Below are positions 1-6,203 of a stretch of DNA of 26,527 nt, piece by piece. The position numbers were made by a program, and so were the translations under genes. Numbering within the stretch: position 1 is the first letter of the stretch; each line of letters begins with the position of its first letter. Below the pieces are notes generated by a model. That model did no database searches, was not told the origin of the DNA, and worked only from the letters and a program-made list of their open reading frames with translations. Where the stretch lies: positions 1 to 26,527 of the forward strand of contig PMCA01000028.1 of the NCBI GenBank assembly GCA_003153935.1, in the 5' to 3' direction. The DNA comes from Elusimicrobiota bacterium (GTDB lineage Bacteria > CAYTYR01 > UBA6262).

Positions 1-27
1 GGCGTAGTGTCAGAAATCATCGCGTAA
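1..27 (+). CDS. tuf: 3' end of elongation factor Tu (partial)
   Basis: The first 27 bases read GVVSEIIA followed by TAA in frame 1. This matches the usual EF-Tu C-terminus (GAGVV plus a few variable residues). The next gene is rpmG followed by tRNA-Trp, which is the normal neighbourhood of tuf. Only eight codons are visible, so the call depends on this short match plus synteny. EF-Tu delivers aminoacyl-tRNA to the ribosome. Confidence 0.75.
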   Translation, partial: GVVSEIIA

Positions 28-39
28 AATAAAAAAGCA

Positions 40-120
40 GTGTAAAGTTGAAAGTTATAAGTTAAAAGTATAGGTTATATATCCTAAACTTAACACTTAA
101 CACTTAAAACTTATAACTGT
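40..120. repeat. Degenerate heptanucleotide repeat array, inverted halves
   Basis: Positions 40-74 read as consecutive 7-mers GTGTAAA, GTTGAAA, GTTATAA, GTTAAAA, GTATAGG. Positions 83-117 read as CCTAAAC, TTAACAC, TTAACAC, TTAAAAC, TTATAAC, which is the reverse complement of the same family. The halves can pair (GTTATAAGTT at 54-63 with AACTTATAAC at 108-117), so a transcript would form a hairpin between tuf and rpmG. The array may be a mobile-type short repeat and may also affect mRNA processing. No coding potential is seen here. Confidence 0.7.
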
Positions 121-137
121 ATTTCTAAGGAGTTCCA

Positions 138-299
138 ATGGCTAACCAAGATCTAAGTATTGTCACGCTTGCCTGCAGCAAGTGTAAAAGAAGGAATTAT
201 TCTTTAACCAAGAATAAAAAGAAACATCCGGATAAACTGGAAGTAAAGAAATTTTGCAAGTTCTGCCGTGAGCATACATTGCACAAGGAGACGAAATAG
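138..299 (+). CDS. rpmG: Ribosomal protein L33
   Basis: This 53-codon ORF encodes a protein of the 50S large subunit. It has two CxxC pairs (C13/C16 and C40/C43), the zinc-binding 'C+' form of L33. The start begins [13 protein letters not shown] and the end is rich in Lys and Arg, as in the family. The ATG is preceded by AAGGAG at 127-132, about five bases upstream. It sits between tuf and tRNA-Trp, the classic context for bacterial rpmG, and is probably co-transcribed with tuf. Confidence 0.95.
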   Translation: MANQDLSIVTLACSKCKRRNYSLTKNKKKHPDKLEVKKFCKFCREHTLHKETK

Positions 300-306
300 G
301 CATTCA

Positions 307-381
307 GGGGGTGTCCGTTAATGGCTAAACGACCGGTCTCCAAAACCGGAACTGTAGGTTCGACTCCTGCCACCCCCGCCA
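307..381 (+). tRNA. trnW: tRNA-Trp (anticodon CCA)
   Basis: A full cloverleaf can be drawn by eye. The acceptor stem is GGGGGTG (307-313) with CACCCCC (371-377). The D arm is CGTT/AACG. The anticodon stem is CCGGT/ACCGG with loop CTCCAAA, giving anticodon CCA. The T arm is GTAGG-TTCGACT-CCTGC. The discriminator base is G and the CCA tail is encoded. It lies seven bases after the rpmG stop, the usual tuf-rpmG-trnW order. Confidence 0.97.
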
Positions 382-391
382 TATGTAAGAT

Positions 392-420
392 ACGCCCCGA
401 AAATTCGGGGCGTTTTTCTT
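392..420 (+). terminator. Rho-independent terminator after tRNA-Trp
   Basis: A GC-rich hairpin, ACGCCCCGAA paired with TTCGGGGCGT around a tiny loop, is followed by TTTTTCTTT. It ends the tuf-rpmG-trnW transcript. Confidence 0.93.
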
Positions 421-446
421 TATGGGCGCTGCAATAACGAAATAGC

Positions 447-474
447 TTGACAAGTCCTGATTTTGTGTTATATT
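447..474 (+). promoter_or_regulatory. Sigma70-type promoter for the MshEN pseudo-ATPase gene
   Basis: The -35 box is TTGACA (447-452) and the -10 box is TATATT (469-474), with a 16-base spacer. It lies just after the tRNA-Trp terminator and about 140 bases before the ATG at 618, so it should make a long leader. Confidence 0.8.
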
Positions 475-479
475 TTACT

Positions 480-617
480 TGGATAAACAACCAATCAAGA
501 TATTCACATAAAAGCCAATAAGCCACGAGAGACTTTGAGGCCTTTTAACAAGTTTATCTTTCATAAGTTCTATTTCAGGTTAGATTTGTTTAAGGGGCTC
601 ATCCAAGGAGAAAATTG
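480..617 (+). other. Long structured 5' leader, function unknown
   Basis: The leader between the promoter and the start at 618 shows nested complementarity. GATAAAC (482-488) can pair with GTTTATC (552-558). Inside that, AAAAG (510-514) pairs with CTTTT (542-546) and CC with GG. An alternative pairing is TAAACAA (484-490) with TTGTTTA (587-593). I recognise no known riboswitch consensus here. It may be a regulatory leader or just a folded UTR. Confidence 0.35.
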
Positions 618-2054
618 ATGCGGCCACTTGGCTGGGACAACCACACGCAGTACCGGCAGAAAAAATTAGGGGAGATGCTGGTTGAGGCTTCCCTGATAAA
701 TGAAAACCAACTGCAAACGGCGTTAGTCAAACAGCAGCGCTCCAGTAAAAAAATAGGCGAGATTCTCATTAACCTGGGATTTACTAATGAGGAGCTCGTT
801 CTTAATTTGTTAGGCAAACAGTTGAACGCTCCGTACGTTAAACTGGCGGAAACGGAAAAGATCGATAACCGGATCATCGGCAAAGTTCCCGAAAACATCG
901 CCCAGAATAATCTGGTCCTGCCGCTGAAAATGGAAGGCGACACGCTCTGGGTAGCTATGAGCGACCCGGCCAACCAGTTTCTTAAAAATGTGCTCGGATT
1001 ACTGACCGGCTATAACATAAAATCCTATATCGCCAGCCCCAAGGAGCTTAAGCAGGCCATATCCGCCTACTATTCCAAGGAAGGGCGATTCAAAACGGGC
1101 GTGGAAAGCCCGCAGACCCACAGTTATTTCCTGCCCTTAAAGCAACTCGGGTTCACCCCGCGCAGTCTGCAACTGTATGAAAAATACCTGGAAGCCCAAA
1201 AAGGCTGCATCCTGATCATCGGCCCGGAAAACAGCGGCAAGAAAACCACGGTTTACGCCAGTCTCAAGAAACTGAATTTCCCCGACAATGACATTGTCAG
1301 TGTAGAGAACAAACTGGATTATCATTTGGATAACGTCAACCAGATAGAAGTATCGCCGGAGATGGACATTAAGAACACCCTGGAATATGTCAACCAGTTC
1401 AATCCCAATATCCTGGCTGTGGAAAATATCCAGGGAGTTGGAGCCTGGAACCACCTGGGGCGCATGGCGGAAAAGGGGAACCTGGTGATCGGGACCATTA
1501 CCAGTGACCAGACCCTGGCGGATTTCCTGGCGGGATTTGTAGCGGAAAGATCGGACCATTATTCCCTGATCGAGCACCTGGACCTGGTAGCGGAGCAACG
1601 GCTGGCCAAAGCGGTTTGCCCCTATTGCAAAGGCAGCATAGAGATTTCCCGGAAAACGGCGGCCGCGGCCGGGCTGAAAGCCAGCGGCAAGCAGGTAACG
1701 GTATACGAGGGAAAGGGCTGCAAGATATGTAATTTCACCGGAACTTACGGGTATACCGCCTGTTACGGCATATTGCCTATAACGAATAAAATAAAGGACA
1801 TGATGATGCAAAAGGCCAATATAAGCAAATTCAAGAAAACCATCAACAAAGAATTCAAATACGAGCTGTCGGAAGTTCTGCAGGAGAAGCTGCTGAGGGG
1901 ACAGATACCGCTGGAGGAATACCTGCTGCTGACCGGCCAGGATTTTTCCCGGTTCAAAGAGCTGAAGGGCCTGAAACTGGCGGAGATGTACTGGTCTCTG
2001 TTCGAGCGTTCGGGCTCGGTCAACGCCTACCTGGAATATCGCAAAAAGAACTAA
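618..2054 (+). CDS. MshEN-domain protein with degenerate GspE/PilB-type ATPase core
   Basis: This 478-residue protein has the domain order of type II secretion or type IV pilus assembly ATPases. Residues 16-39 and 45-68 form two 24-residue MshEN motifs (KLGEMLVEASLI..Q, KIGEILINLGFT..Q) separated by five residues. This is the 24-5-24 layout known to bind c-di-GMP, although the leading Arg is Lys in both and a Gly is Ser in the first. The ATPase core looks inactive. Walker A reads GPENSGKKT (202-210, Lys where Thr is usual). The Asp box reads SVENK, Walker B reads NPNILAVEN (262-270, without the usual Glu), and the His box reads GTITSD with no His. The zinc tetracysteine is kept (C334, C337, C368, C371). 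I chose ATG 618 because AAGGAG at 605-610 is spaced for it; TTG at 615 is also in frame. It is probably a c-di-GMP-responsive regulator rather than a motor. Confidence 0.85.
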   Translation: MRPLGWDNHTQYRQKKLGEMLVEASLINENQLQTALVKQQRSSKKIGEILINLGFTNEELVLNLLGKQLNAPYVKLAETEKIDNRIIGKVPENIAQNNLVLPLKMEGDTLWVAMSDPANQFLKNVLGLLTGYNIKSYIASPKELKQAISAYYSKEGRFKTGVESPQTHSYFLPLKQLGFTPRSLQLYEKYLEAQKGCILIIGPENSGKKTTVYASLKKLNFPDNDIVSVENKLDYHLDNVNQIEVSPEMDIKNTLEYVNQFNPNILAVENIQGVGAWNHLGRMAEKGNLVIGTITSDQTLADFLAGFVAERSDHYSLIEHLDLVAEQRLAKAVCPYCKGSIEISRKTAAAAGLKASGKQVTVYEGKGCKICNFTGTYGYTACYGILPITNKIKDMMMQKANISKFKKTINKEFKYELSEVLQEKLLRGQIPLEEYLLLTGQDFSRFKELKGLKLAEMYWSLFERSGSVNAYLEYRKKN

Positions 2055-2075
2055 TATAGCAGTCAAAATAATTAC

Positions 2076-2103
2076 TTGACAAACGCCTAAATTATGATAT
2101 ATT
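2076..2103 (+). promoter_or_regulatory. Sigma70-type promoter for the riboswitch-controlled surface operon
   Basis: The -35 box is TTGACA (2076-2081) and the -10 box is TATATT (2098-2103), with a 16-base spacer. Transcription would begin near 2110, about 20 bases before the riboswitch aptamer. Confidence 0.8.
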
Positions 2104-2131
2104 ATTAGTAATCAAATTACACCTTGACAAC

Positions 2132-2226
2132 TTAACCGAAAGGGCAAACCCCGCGTGAGCGGGGGACGCAAAGCCACGGGACCGTGGAATACCCATAAAC
2201 AAGTGAGGTCAGCCGAGCTGCCGAAG
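2132..2226 (+). promoter_or_regulatory. c-di-GMP-I (GEMM-I) riboswitch aptamer
   Basis: The stretch carries the conserved GEMM-I signatures in order: AGGGCAAACC (2141-2150), a P2 stem CCCCGC/GCGGGG capped by a GTGA (GNRA) tetraloop, GGGACGCAAAGCC (2163-2175), and the 3' conserved block AGCCGAGCTGCCGAAG (2211-2226). The middle G of AGGGC at 2143 appears to be the ligand-selecting position. From memory of the family, G there favours c-di-GMP and A favours cGAMP. The aptamer sits between a strong promoter and the ATG at 2342, so it should control the secreted-protein genes that follow. Confidence 0.93.
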
Positions 2227-2258
2227 TTAATGAACCAGGCATCTCGGATTTTTGTTTT
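2213..2258 (+). terminator. Riboswitch expression-platform terminator
   Basis: CCGAG (2213-2217) plus TGCC (2219-2222) pair with GGCA (2238-2241) plus CTCGG (2243-2247), followed by ATTTTTGTTTT. The left arm is part of the conserved 3' block of the c-di-GMP aptamer, so the ligand-bound aptamer and this terminator cannot form together. This predicts that c-di-GMP turns the downstream genes on. Confidence 0.75.
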
Positions 2259-2275
2259 ACCGGACCCCCGGTAAA
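2256..2275 (+). other. Second hairpin in the riboswitch leader
   Basis: TTTACCGG (2256-2263) pairs perfectly with CCGGTAAA (2268-2275) around a four-base loop, directly after the terminator U-tract. It has no U-tract of its own. It may stabilise the read-through mRNA or block re-pairing. Confidence 0.5.
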
Positions 2276-2341
2276 CTTAAATACAAAGCCACGAAAGTCA
2301 CGGATGTGCTTTTGGGGCAAATCAAAAAGGAGGAAGAGCAC

Positions 2342-3487
2342 ATGAAGAAAGCACTAGTATTAGTTCTAACAGTGTTAGCTTTCGCCGGCATTACTGCTGT
2401 GGCGCATGCTGACCTGGACGTGTTTCTGAATGGCTGGATCGGGTCCTACCCGTCTATGTGGATGGGCGAGCAACAGGCCACTTATGGCGTGACACCCACT
2501 AACCATTCCATTACTTATTCTACAGCCGTAGGGGCTGGAGTGGGCGGAGAACAGGCTGCCAAGTTCCTTTATGACTCATCGAAAGAATCTTGGGCCGGTG
2601 AAGTGGTACAGGCTGGCGGCAGCGGCACAGGAACTATGGATTTAAGCGCTTATACTTCTTTAACCTTCAAGCTGAGAAAAGAAACCGGCGGGCCAGACGT
2701 TAAGATCCAGAAAATTTTCATGACTGACGGCAACGGCGTAGAATATGACGCGAGCGGCAACACTGCCAACGATCCCTCTGGCAAGATGATCACTCTCACC
2801 GGCGGCATGGCCGACTGGTCTGACGCTCTGAGCGTCACCATTGCTCTGCCTACCAGCGCCAATCTGGCTGCTGTGAACCAACTGTGGGGATTTGTCATTA
2901 CCGCTGCGGATAACGGCAGCACCGGCGGACAGTTTGCTTATTACGTGGACCAGGTAAAATATGCCGGCGGCGGCAAAGGTGAAGTCATCGTCAGGATCAA
3001 CGGCGGCAAGAGAGGTATCTCTGTGGCCGGCGTTATCAACTTCGGTACCATTGCTCCTTCTGCTAACGTTTTCTCGCAGGACCTGTCAGCTTCCAGCACA
3101 CCTCCCAGCGATTCACATTTCATTATCACCAACCTGGGCGACCAGAAAGACGAGATCTTAACGGTCGGGTTATCCAATCCGGCTGGTTGGACTGCGGTCA
3201 ATCAACCTAACTTCGCTTTAATGACCGGGAATCAATATGTATTAGAAGCTATTTTGAACTCTGGCATTCCGACTAAATCCTTATTTGATTCCAATTTTGC
3301 TAATTTAGTCCTGGTTGGCGGAGCTTCCAAAGCTTGTAACGGCACTTTCTTTGCCGGTGACGAGACTGGGAATCCTATTGTGAAGAACAACGGCACAGCC
3401 AATATGTGGCTGAGATTCGTTGCTCCTCCCAGCACCTCTACCAGCGCGGAAATGCACTTGTTCGTGAACATCGGATTCGTACAGTAA
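2342..3487 (+). CDS. Secreted protein with CBM-like domain and shared C-terminal module
   Basis: This 381-residue exported protein has a signal peptide at residues 1-23 ending AVAHA. A beta-rich domain follows (about 24-215) that resembles CBM11/CIA30-type carbohydrate-binding folds: ..SWAGEVVQAGG.. DLSAYTSLTFKLRK .. YYVDQVKY. The C-terminal part (about 220-381; FGTIAPSA.., NPAGWTAVNQ, ..FFAGDETG..) recurs at the end of the 996-residue protein encoded at 7204. Both halves are therefore paralogous to that protein. ATG 2342 is chosen because AAGGAGG at 2328-2334 precedes it and a signal peptide starts there; the longer reading frame from 2252 would run through the riboswitch leader. It is the first gene after the c-di-GMP riboswitch. 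The function may be matrix or surface binding; the substrate is unknown. Confidence 0.85.
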   Translation: MKKALVLVLTVLAFAGITAVAHADLDVFLNGWIGSYPSMWMGEQQATYGVTPTNHSITYSTAVGAGVGGEQAAKFLYDSSKESWAGEVVQAGGSGTGTMDLSAYTSLTFKLRKETGGPDVKIQKIFMTDGNGVEYDASGNTANDPSGKMITLTGGMADWSDALSVTIALPTSANLAAVNQLWGFVITAADNGSTGGQFAYYVDQVKYAGGGKGEVIVRINGGKRGISVAGVINFGTIAPSANVFSQDLSASSTPPSDSHFIITNLGDQKDEILTVGLSNPAGWTAVNQPNFALMTGNQYVLEAILNSGIPTKSLFDSNFANLVLVGGASKACNGTFFAGDETGNPIVKNNGTANMWLRFVAPPSTSTSAEMHLFVNIGFVQ

Positions 3488-3495
3488 TATAACCT

Positions 3496-3535
3496 GTTGT
3501 CTCTCTCTCCCGCTAAAACGGGAGAGAGAGACAAC
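3496..3535. repeat. Perfect 17-bp inverted repeat between two surface genes
   Basis: GTTGTCTCTCTCTCCCG (3496-3512) is the exact reverse complement of CGGGAGAGAGAGACAAC (3519-3535), with loop CTAAAA. It lacks a U-tract, so a simple terminator is less likely than an mRNA-stabilising or processing hairpin, or a REP-like repeat. Confidence 0.8.
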
Positions 3536-3562
3536 TCAATTCAACGCTCAGTGAGGGAGAAA

Positions 3563-5152
3563 ATGCAAAATTACAAAGTTGGCAAAGGGAGAAGGGGCTG
3601 GTATAAGTATCTAATTTTAGCTGCCATATTTTCATTAGGTCTTTTATCCAATTTATATGCTACCACTACTTGGACCACCACCTTTCCCGGCATTACCAAT
3701 CTCCCGATGGGATTTGGGAGCCCGGTTATTATTAGTAATGTAACCTATACTAATACCGGCACTGAATCTCTGAATTTCACCCTGACAGCGGAAAAATTGA
3801 TAGCGACACCTCCTACAGGTTATGTAGATGCTCCTGATGCCGCCTATTCGGCAACTACTCCCTGGATAACAGCAGCGCCCTCAACCTTTACGCTGGCAGG
3901 CGGCCAGGCGCAAACTGTAACTGTTACCGTTGAAGTTCCTTTTGATGTCACTTATTTATCCAAGAACTATGTCATCTACTTTAAGCAATCCGCTTCCGTT
4001 ACAGGCGGCGGGGTAGGATTGGCATTATATTCCAAGATCGATACTATACTTGATTCACAGGCCATATTAGCCAGCTTTAACGATATATCACCGGTCACTA
4101 AAATAAGTATGCTGGGAGATAAACTGATCATTAAATCCAAGATCATTAGTGCCGGAGCTAACACCGTAACCTTGAATTACGGATCTTCCACGGCGGCTAT
4201 TGCTGATTACACCAGTTTGTCAGCTAAGGACGTATCTGCTGTAACCGGTGAAGCTAACACTTACATTTATACTTTTGAAATACCTGCCAGCGCTATAGTC
4301 GCGCCGAGCTTAAAATACTTTATTAGATCGAAAGCGGGCGCCAGCATTGTCTATTACCCGTTTGCTACTACTTCGAACATTGTGACCTTTGATGGCGATC
4401 CTTACACCATAGACGTCACCCAGGTCACTAACGGCACTATTAGCGCTGGTTCAGTGTCCTCTATTATAGTTCCGGATGGCAACTCGGAAGACGGCGAGAT
4501 GCAGTTAGTTGCGGTTAAAAATGCCGTAAGTTCCAATCTTAACGTTACCATTACCCAGAAAGATAGAGCCGCTACTCACACTGCTCCGCCGATGTCCCTG
4601 AGCGATACCCCGGCGGCGGTATTCGATTTTGCTCCGAGTGGCACCAGGTTTGCTAAAGCCATAGACCTGACCATGCTCTATTTTGATAACGACAATAACG
4701 GCAAGGTTGATTACATTGAAAATTCCGACGGCGTGGCAAACACCATAGACCCGATTACTCTTCGTGTTTTCTACTGGGATGGGTTTAACTGGCGCCTGGC
4801 GGCTATGCCTACTATCAACACGACCGATCACACCGTTACCTGTAAGATCGATCATTTCAGCGAATACGCTCTCTTCCCGGTGGCGACCCTGACCCCAGAG
4901 GACTACCGGCCGAAGATGAAGATAATCACCCCGAACGGTGACGGCGTGAATGATGAAGCTGATTTCAACTCCCTTACGGAAGAGATTAAGATATTTGATA
5001 TCACCGGCAGGAAGATACGGTCAGTATCAGCCGGCACCGGCAAGTGGGACGGCAAGGATGATGGCGGCACTATCGTAGAAAGCGGAGTCTACATCTATCA
5101 ATTCACAGTCGACGGAACTTTAGTCAGCGGCGTTATCGCCGTGGCGAAGTAG
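3563..5152 (+). CDS. Secreted Ig-like protein with FlgD/CHU_C-type C-terminal domain
   Basis: This 529-residue protein has a basic N-terminus and a hydrophobic segment (signal peptide or anchor, roughly residues 13-33). The Ig-like domain that follows has ..PWITAAPSTFTLAGGQAQTV.., which resembles residues in the protein at 6204. Mid-protein is an Asp/Asn-rich stretch, DNDNNGKVDYIE, that could bind calcium. The last 75 residues (about 455-529) begin ITPNGDGVNDEADF and continue with IFDITGRKI, WDGKDDGG and SGVYIYQF. This is the FlgD-Ig/CHU_C fold used as a sorting or anchoring tail in type IX-like export. ATG 3563 has GAGGGAG just upstream; an upstream TTG at 3497 lies inside the hairpin and is unlikely. 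It is six bases before a TAG-adjacent PorV-like gene. Confidence 0.82.
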   Translation: MQNYKVGKGRRGWYKYLILAAIFSLGLLSNLYATTTWTTTFPGITNLPMGFGSPVIISNVTYTNTGTESLNFTLTAEKLIATPPTGYVDAPDAAYSATTPWITAAPSTFTLAGGQAQTVTVTVEVPFDVTYLSKNYVIYFKQSASVTGGGVGLALYSKIDTILDSQAILASFNDISPVTKISMLGDKLIIKSKIISAGANTVTLNYGSSTAAIADYTSLSAKDVSAVTGEANTYIYTFEIPASAIVAPSLKYFIRSKAGASIVYYPFATTSNIVTFDGDPYTIDVTQVTNGTISAGSVSSIIVPDGNSEDGEMQLVAVKNAVSSNLNVTITQKDRAATHTAPPMSLSDTPAAVFDFAPSGTRFAKAIDLTMLYFDNDNNGKVDYIENSDGVANTIDPITLRVFYWDGFNWRLAAMPTINTTDHTVTCKIDHFSEYALFPVATLTPEDYRPKMKIITPNGDGVNDEADFNSLTEEIKIFDITGRKIRSVSAGTGKWDGKDDGGTIVESGVYIYQFTVDGTLVSGVIAVAK

Positions 5153-5163
5153 GGGGGATGACG

Positions 5164-6114
5164 ATGAAAAAGTACACGCTGATCACTCTTACAATCATAG
5201 CGATGGCACTGACCATAAATACATTCACAGCGCAAGCTGCGTTCAAAGACACTGGTTGGGGAACCAGGCCTGCTGGCATGGGGGGAGCATTTGTTGCGGT
5301 AGCCAACGATAGTAATGCTCCCCTTTGGAACCCGGCGGGTATTGCCCAGATGAAGAACGCTGAAGGCAGCTTCATGTATTCAACCTACTATAACGGCTTG
5401 GATCTTAAAGCCGGTAATGACACGGTAAGCCTGGGATTCAACTACCTGTCATTTGTCTATCCTAAGTCCAGTATTGGCGCTTTTGGCGTCAGCTGGGCCA
5501 ATTTTACCGCCTCTAACCTTTATAAGGAAGACACTTATGTGATAACGTACGCCAAGCGCTTAAACGATTGGTTCCCGGGATTGACGCCCAAGGTCTATGT
5601 TGGTGTTAACCTGAAATCTATGGGGCACGCTTACACCCTCGACGATTATGCTAAGGATGACCCGGTATTTGCCTCAGGCAACTCTAAGAGCGCTTTTTCT
5701 GCCGATATCGGTACCTTAATTAAGCCTTATGACAAGATCTGCATCGGCCTCGTGGCCAAGAACCTGACCCAGCCGGATGTGGGATTGAAAGATACGGATA
5801 AAGTTCCTATGGAAATACTGGCCGGCGTAGCTTATAGGAATATTAACCTGGGGAATACAATACTGACCCCGGCAGCCGATTTCAGTATGAGGGACGGTGT
5901 TTCCACTTATCATCTGGGATTAGAGAGCTGGTTATTTGGTAAGAGCCTGGGACTAAGAGCTGGCTTTAATTCTACGGAAGCGACATTTGGATTTTCCTTT
6001 GATGGCCTGCGCAGCCAGGCACTAGGTCTGAATATCGATTATTCATTCATTATGCCGTTGCAGATAGCAAGTTCATCGGGCAGTCATAGAGTATCATTGG
6101 GGATATGGTTCTAA
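5164..6114 (+). CDS. PorV/UPF0164-like outer-membrane beta-barrel protein
   Basis: This 316-residue protein has a signal peptide (1-25, ending TAQA). After it comes GTRPAGMGGAFVAVANDSNAPLWNPAGIAQ, hallmark residues of the PorV/PorQ family of FadL-like barrels (segment quoted in parts: GTRPAGMGGAFVAVA and NAPLWNPAGIA). The rest is alternating beta-strand sequence ending in a C-terminal Phe (SLGIWF), as for Bam-inserted barrels. In type IX secretion, PorV receives cargo with C-terminal sorting domains, and the gene just upstream carries such a tail. ATG 5164 fits the GGGGGG ribosome site at 5152-5157; ATG 5158 is too close. It likely shares the riboswitch-controlled transcript. The role in export is inferred. 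Confidence 0.83.
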   Translation: MKKYTLITLTIIAMALTINTFTAQAAFKDTGWGTRPAGMGGAFVAVANDSNAPLWNPAGIAQMKNAEGSFMYSTYYNGLDLKAGNDTVSLGFNYLSFVYPKSSIGAFGVSWANFTASNLYKEDTYVITYAKRLNDWFPGLTPKVYVGVNLKSMGHAYTLDDYAKDDPVFASGNSKSAFSADIGTLIKPYDKICIGLVAKNLTQPDVGLKDTDKVPMEILAGVAYRNINLGNTILTPAADFSMRDGVSTYHLGLESWLFGKSLGLRAGFNSTEATFGFSFDGLRSQALGLNIDYSFIMPLQIASSSGSHRVSLGIWF

Positions 6115-6140
6115 AAAAGGAACATAATTAAATACCAACC

Positions 6141-6175
6141 TAAGGAGACTTCCCAAGAGGTCTCCTTATTGTTTT
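6141..6175 (+). terminator. Hairpin terminator after the PorV-like gene
   Basis: TAAGGAGAC (6141-6149) pairs with GTCTCCTTA (6160-6168), followed by TTGTTTTATT. The next gene starts only 28 bases later and I see no promoter between, so this may be a partial terminator. Confidence 0.75.
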
Positions 6176-6203
6176 ATTAAATCTCCTGCGAAGGGAAGAG
6201 AAA

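Noticed and set aside
197-526. Minus-strand ORF of 109 codons over rpmG and tRNA-Trp
   Set aside because: It runs antisense through a clear tRNA and terminator, has no recognisable domain, and is a shadow of real features.
1137-2066. Minus-strand ORF of 309 codons opposite the MshEN protein
   Set aside because: It has no ribosome site, signal or domain. The plus-strand gene has clear family motifs throughout.
2124-2129. Second TTGACA just before the aptamer
   Set aside because: No -10 box at the right distance; the promoter at 2076 explains the leader.
2252-2341. Upstream in-frame start of the first secreted protein at 2252
   Set aside because: It lies in the riboswitch leader and would hide the signal peptide. 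ATG 2342 has a strong ribosome site and a signal peptide.
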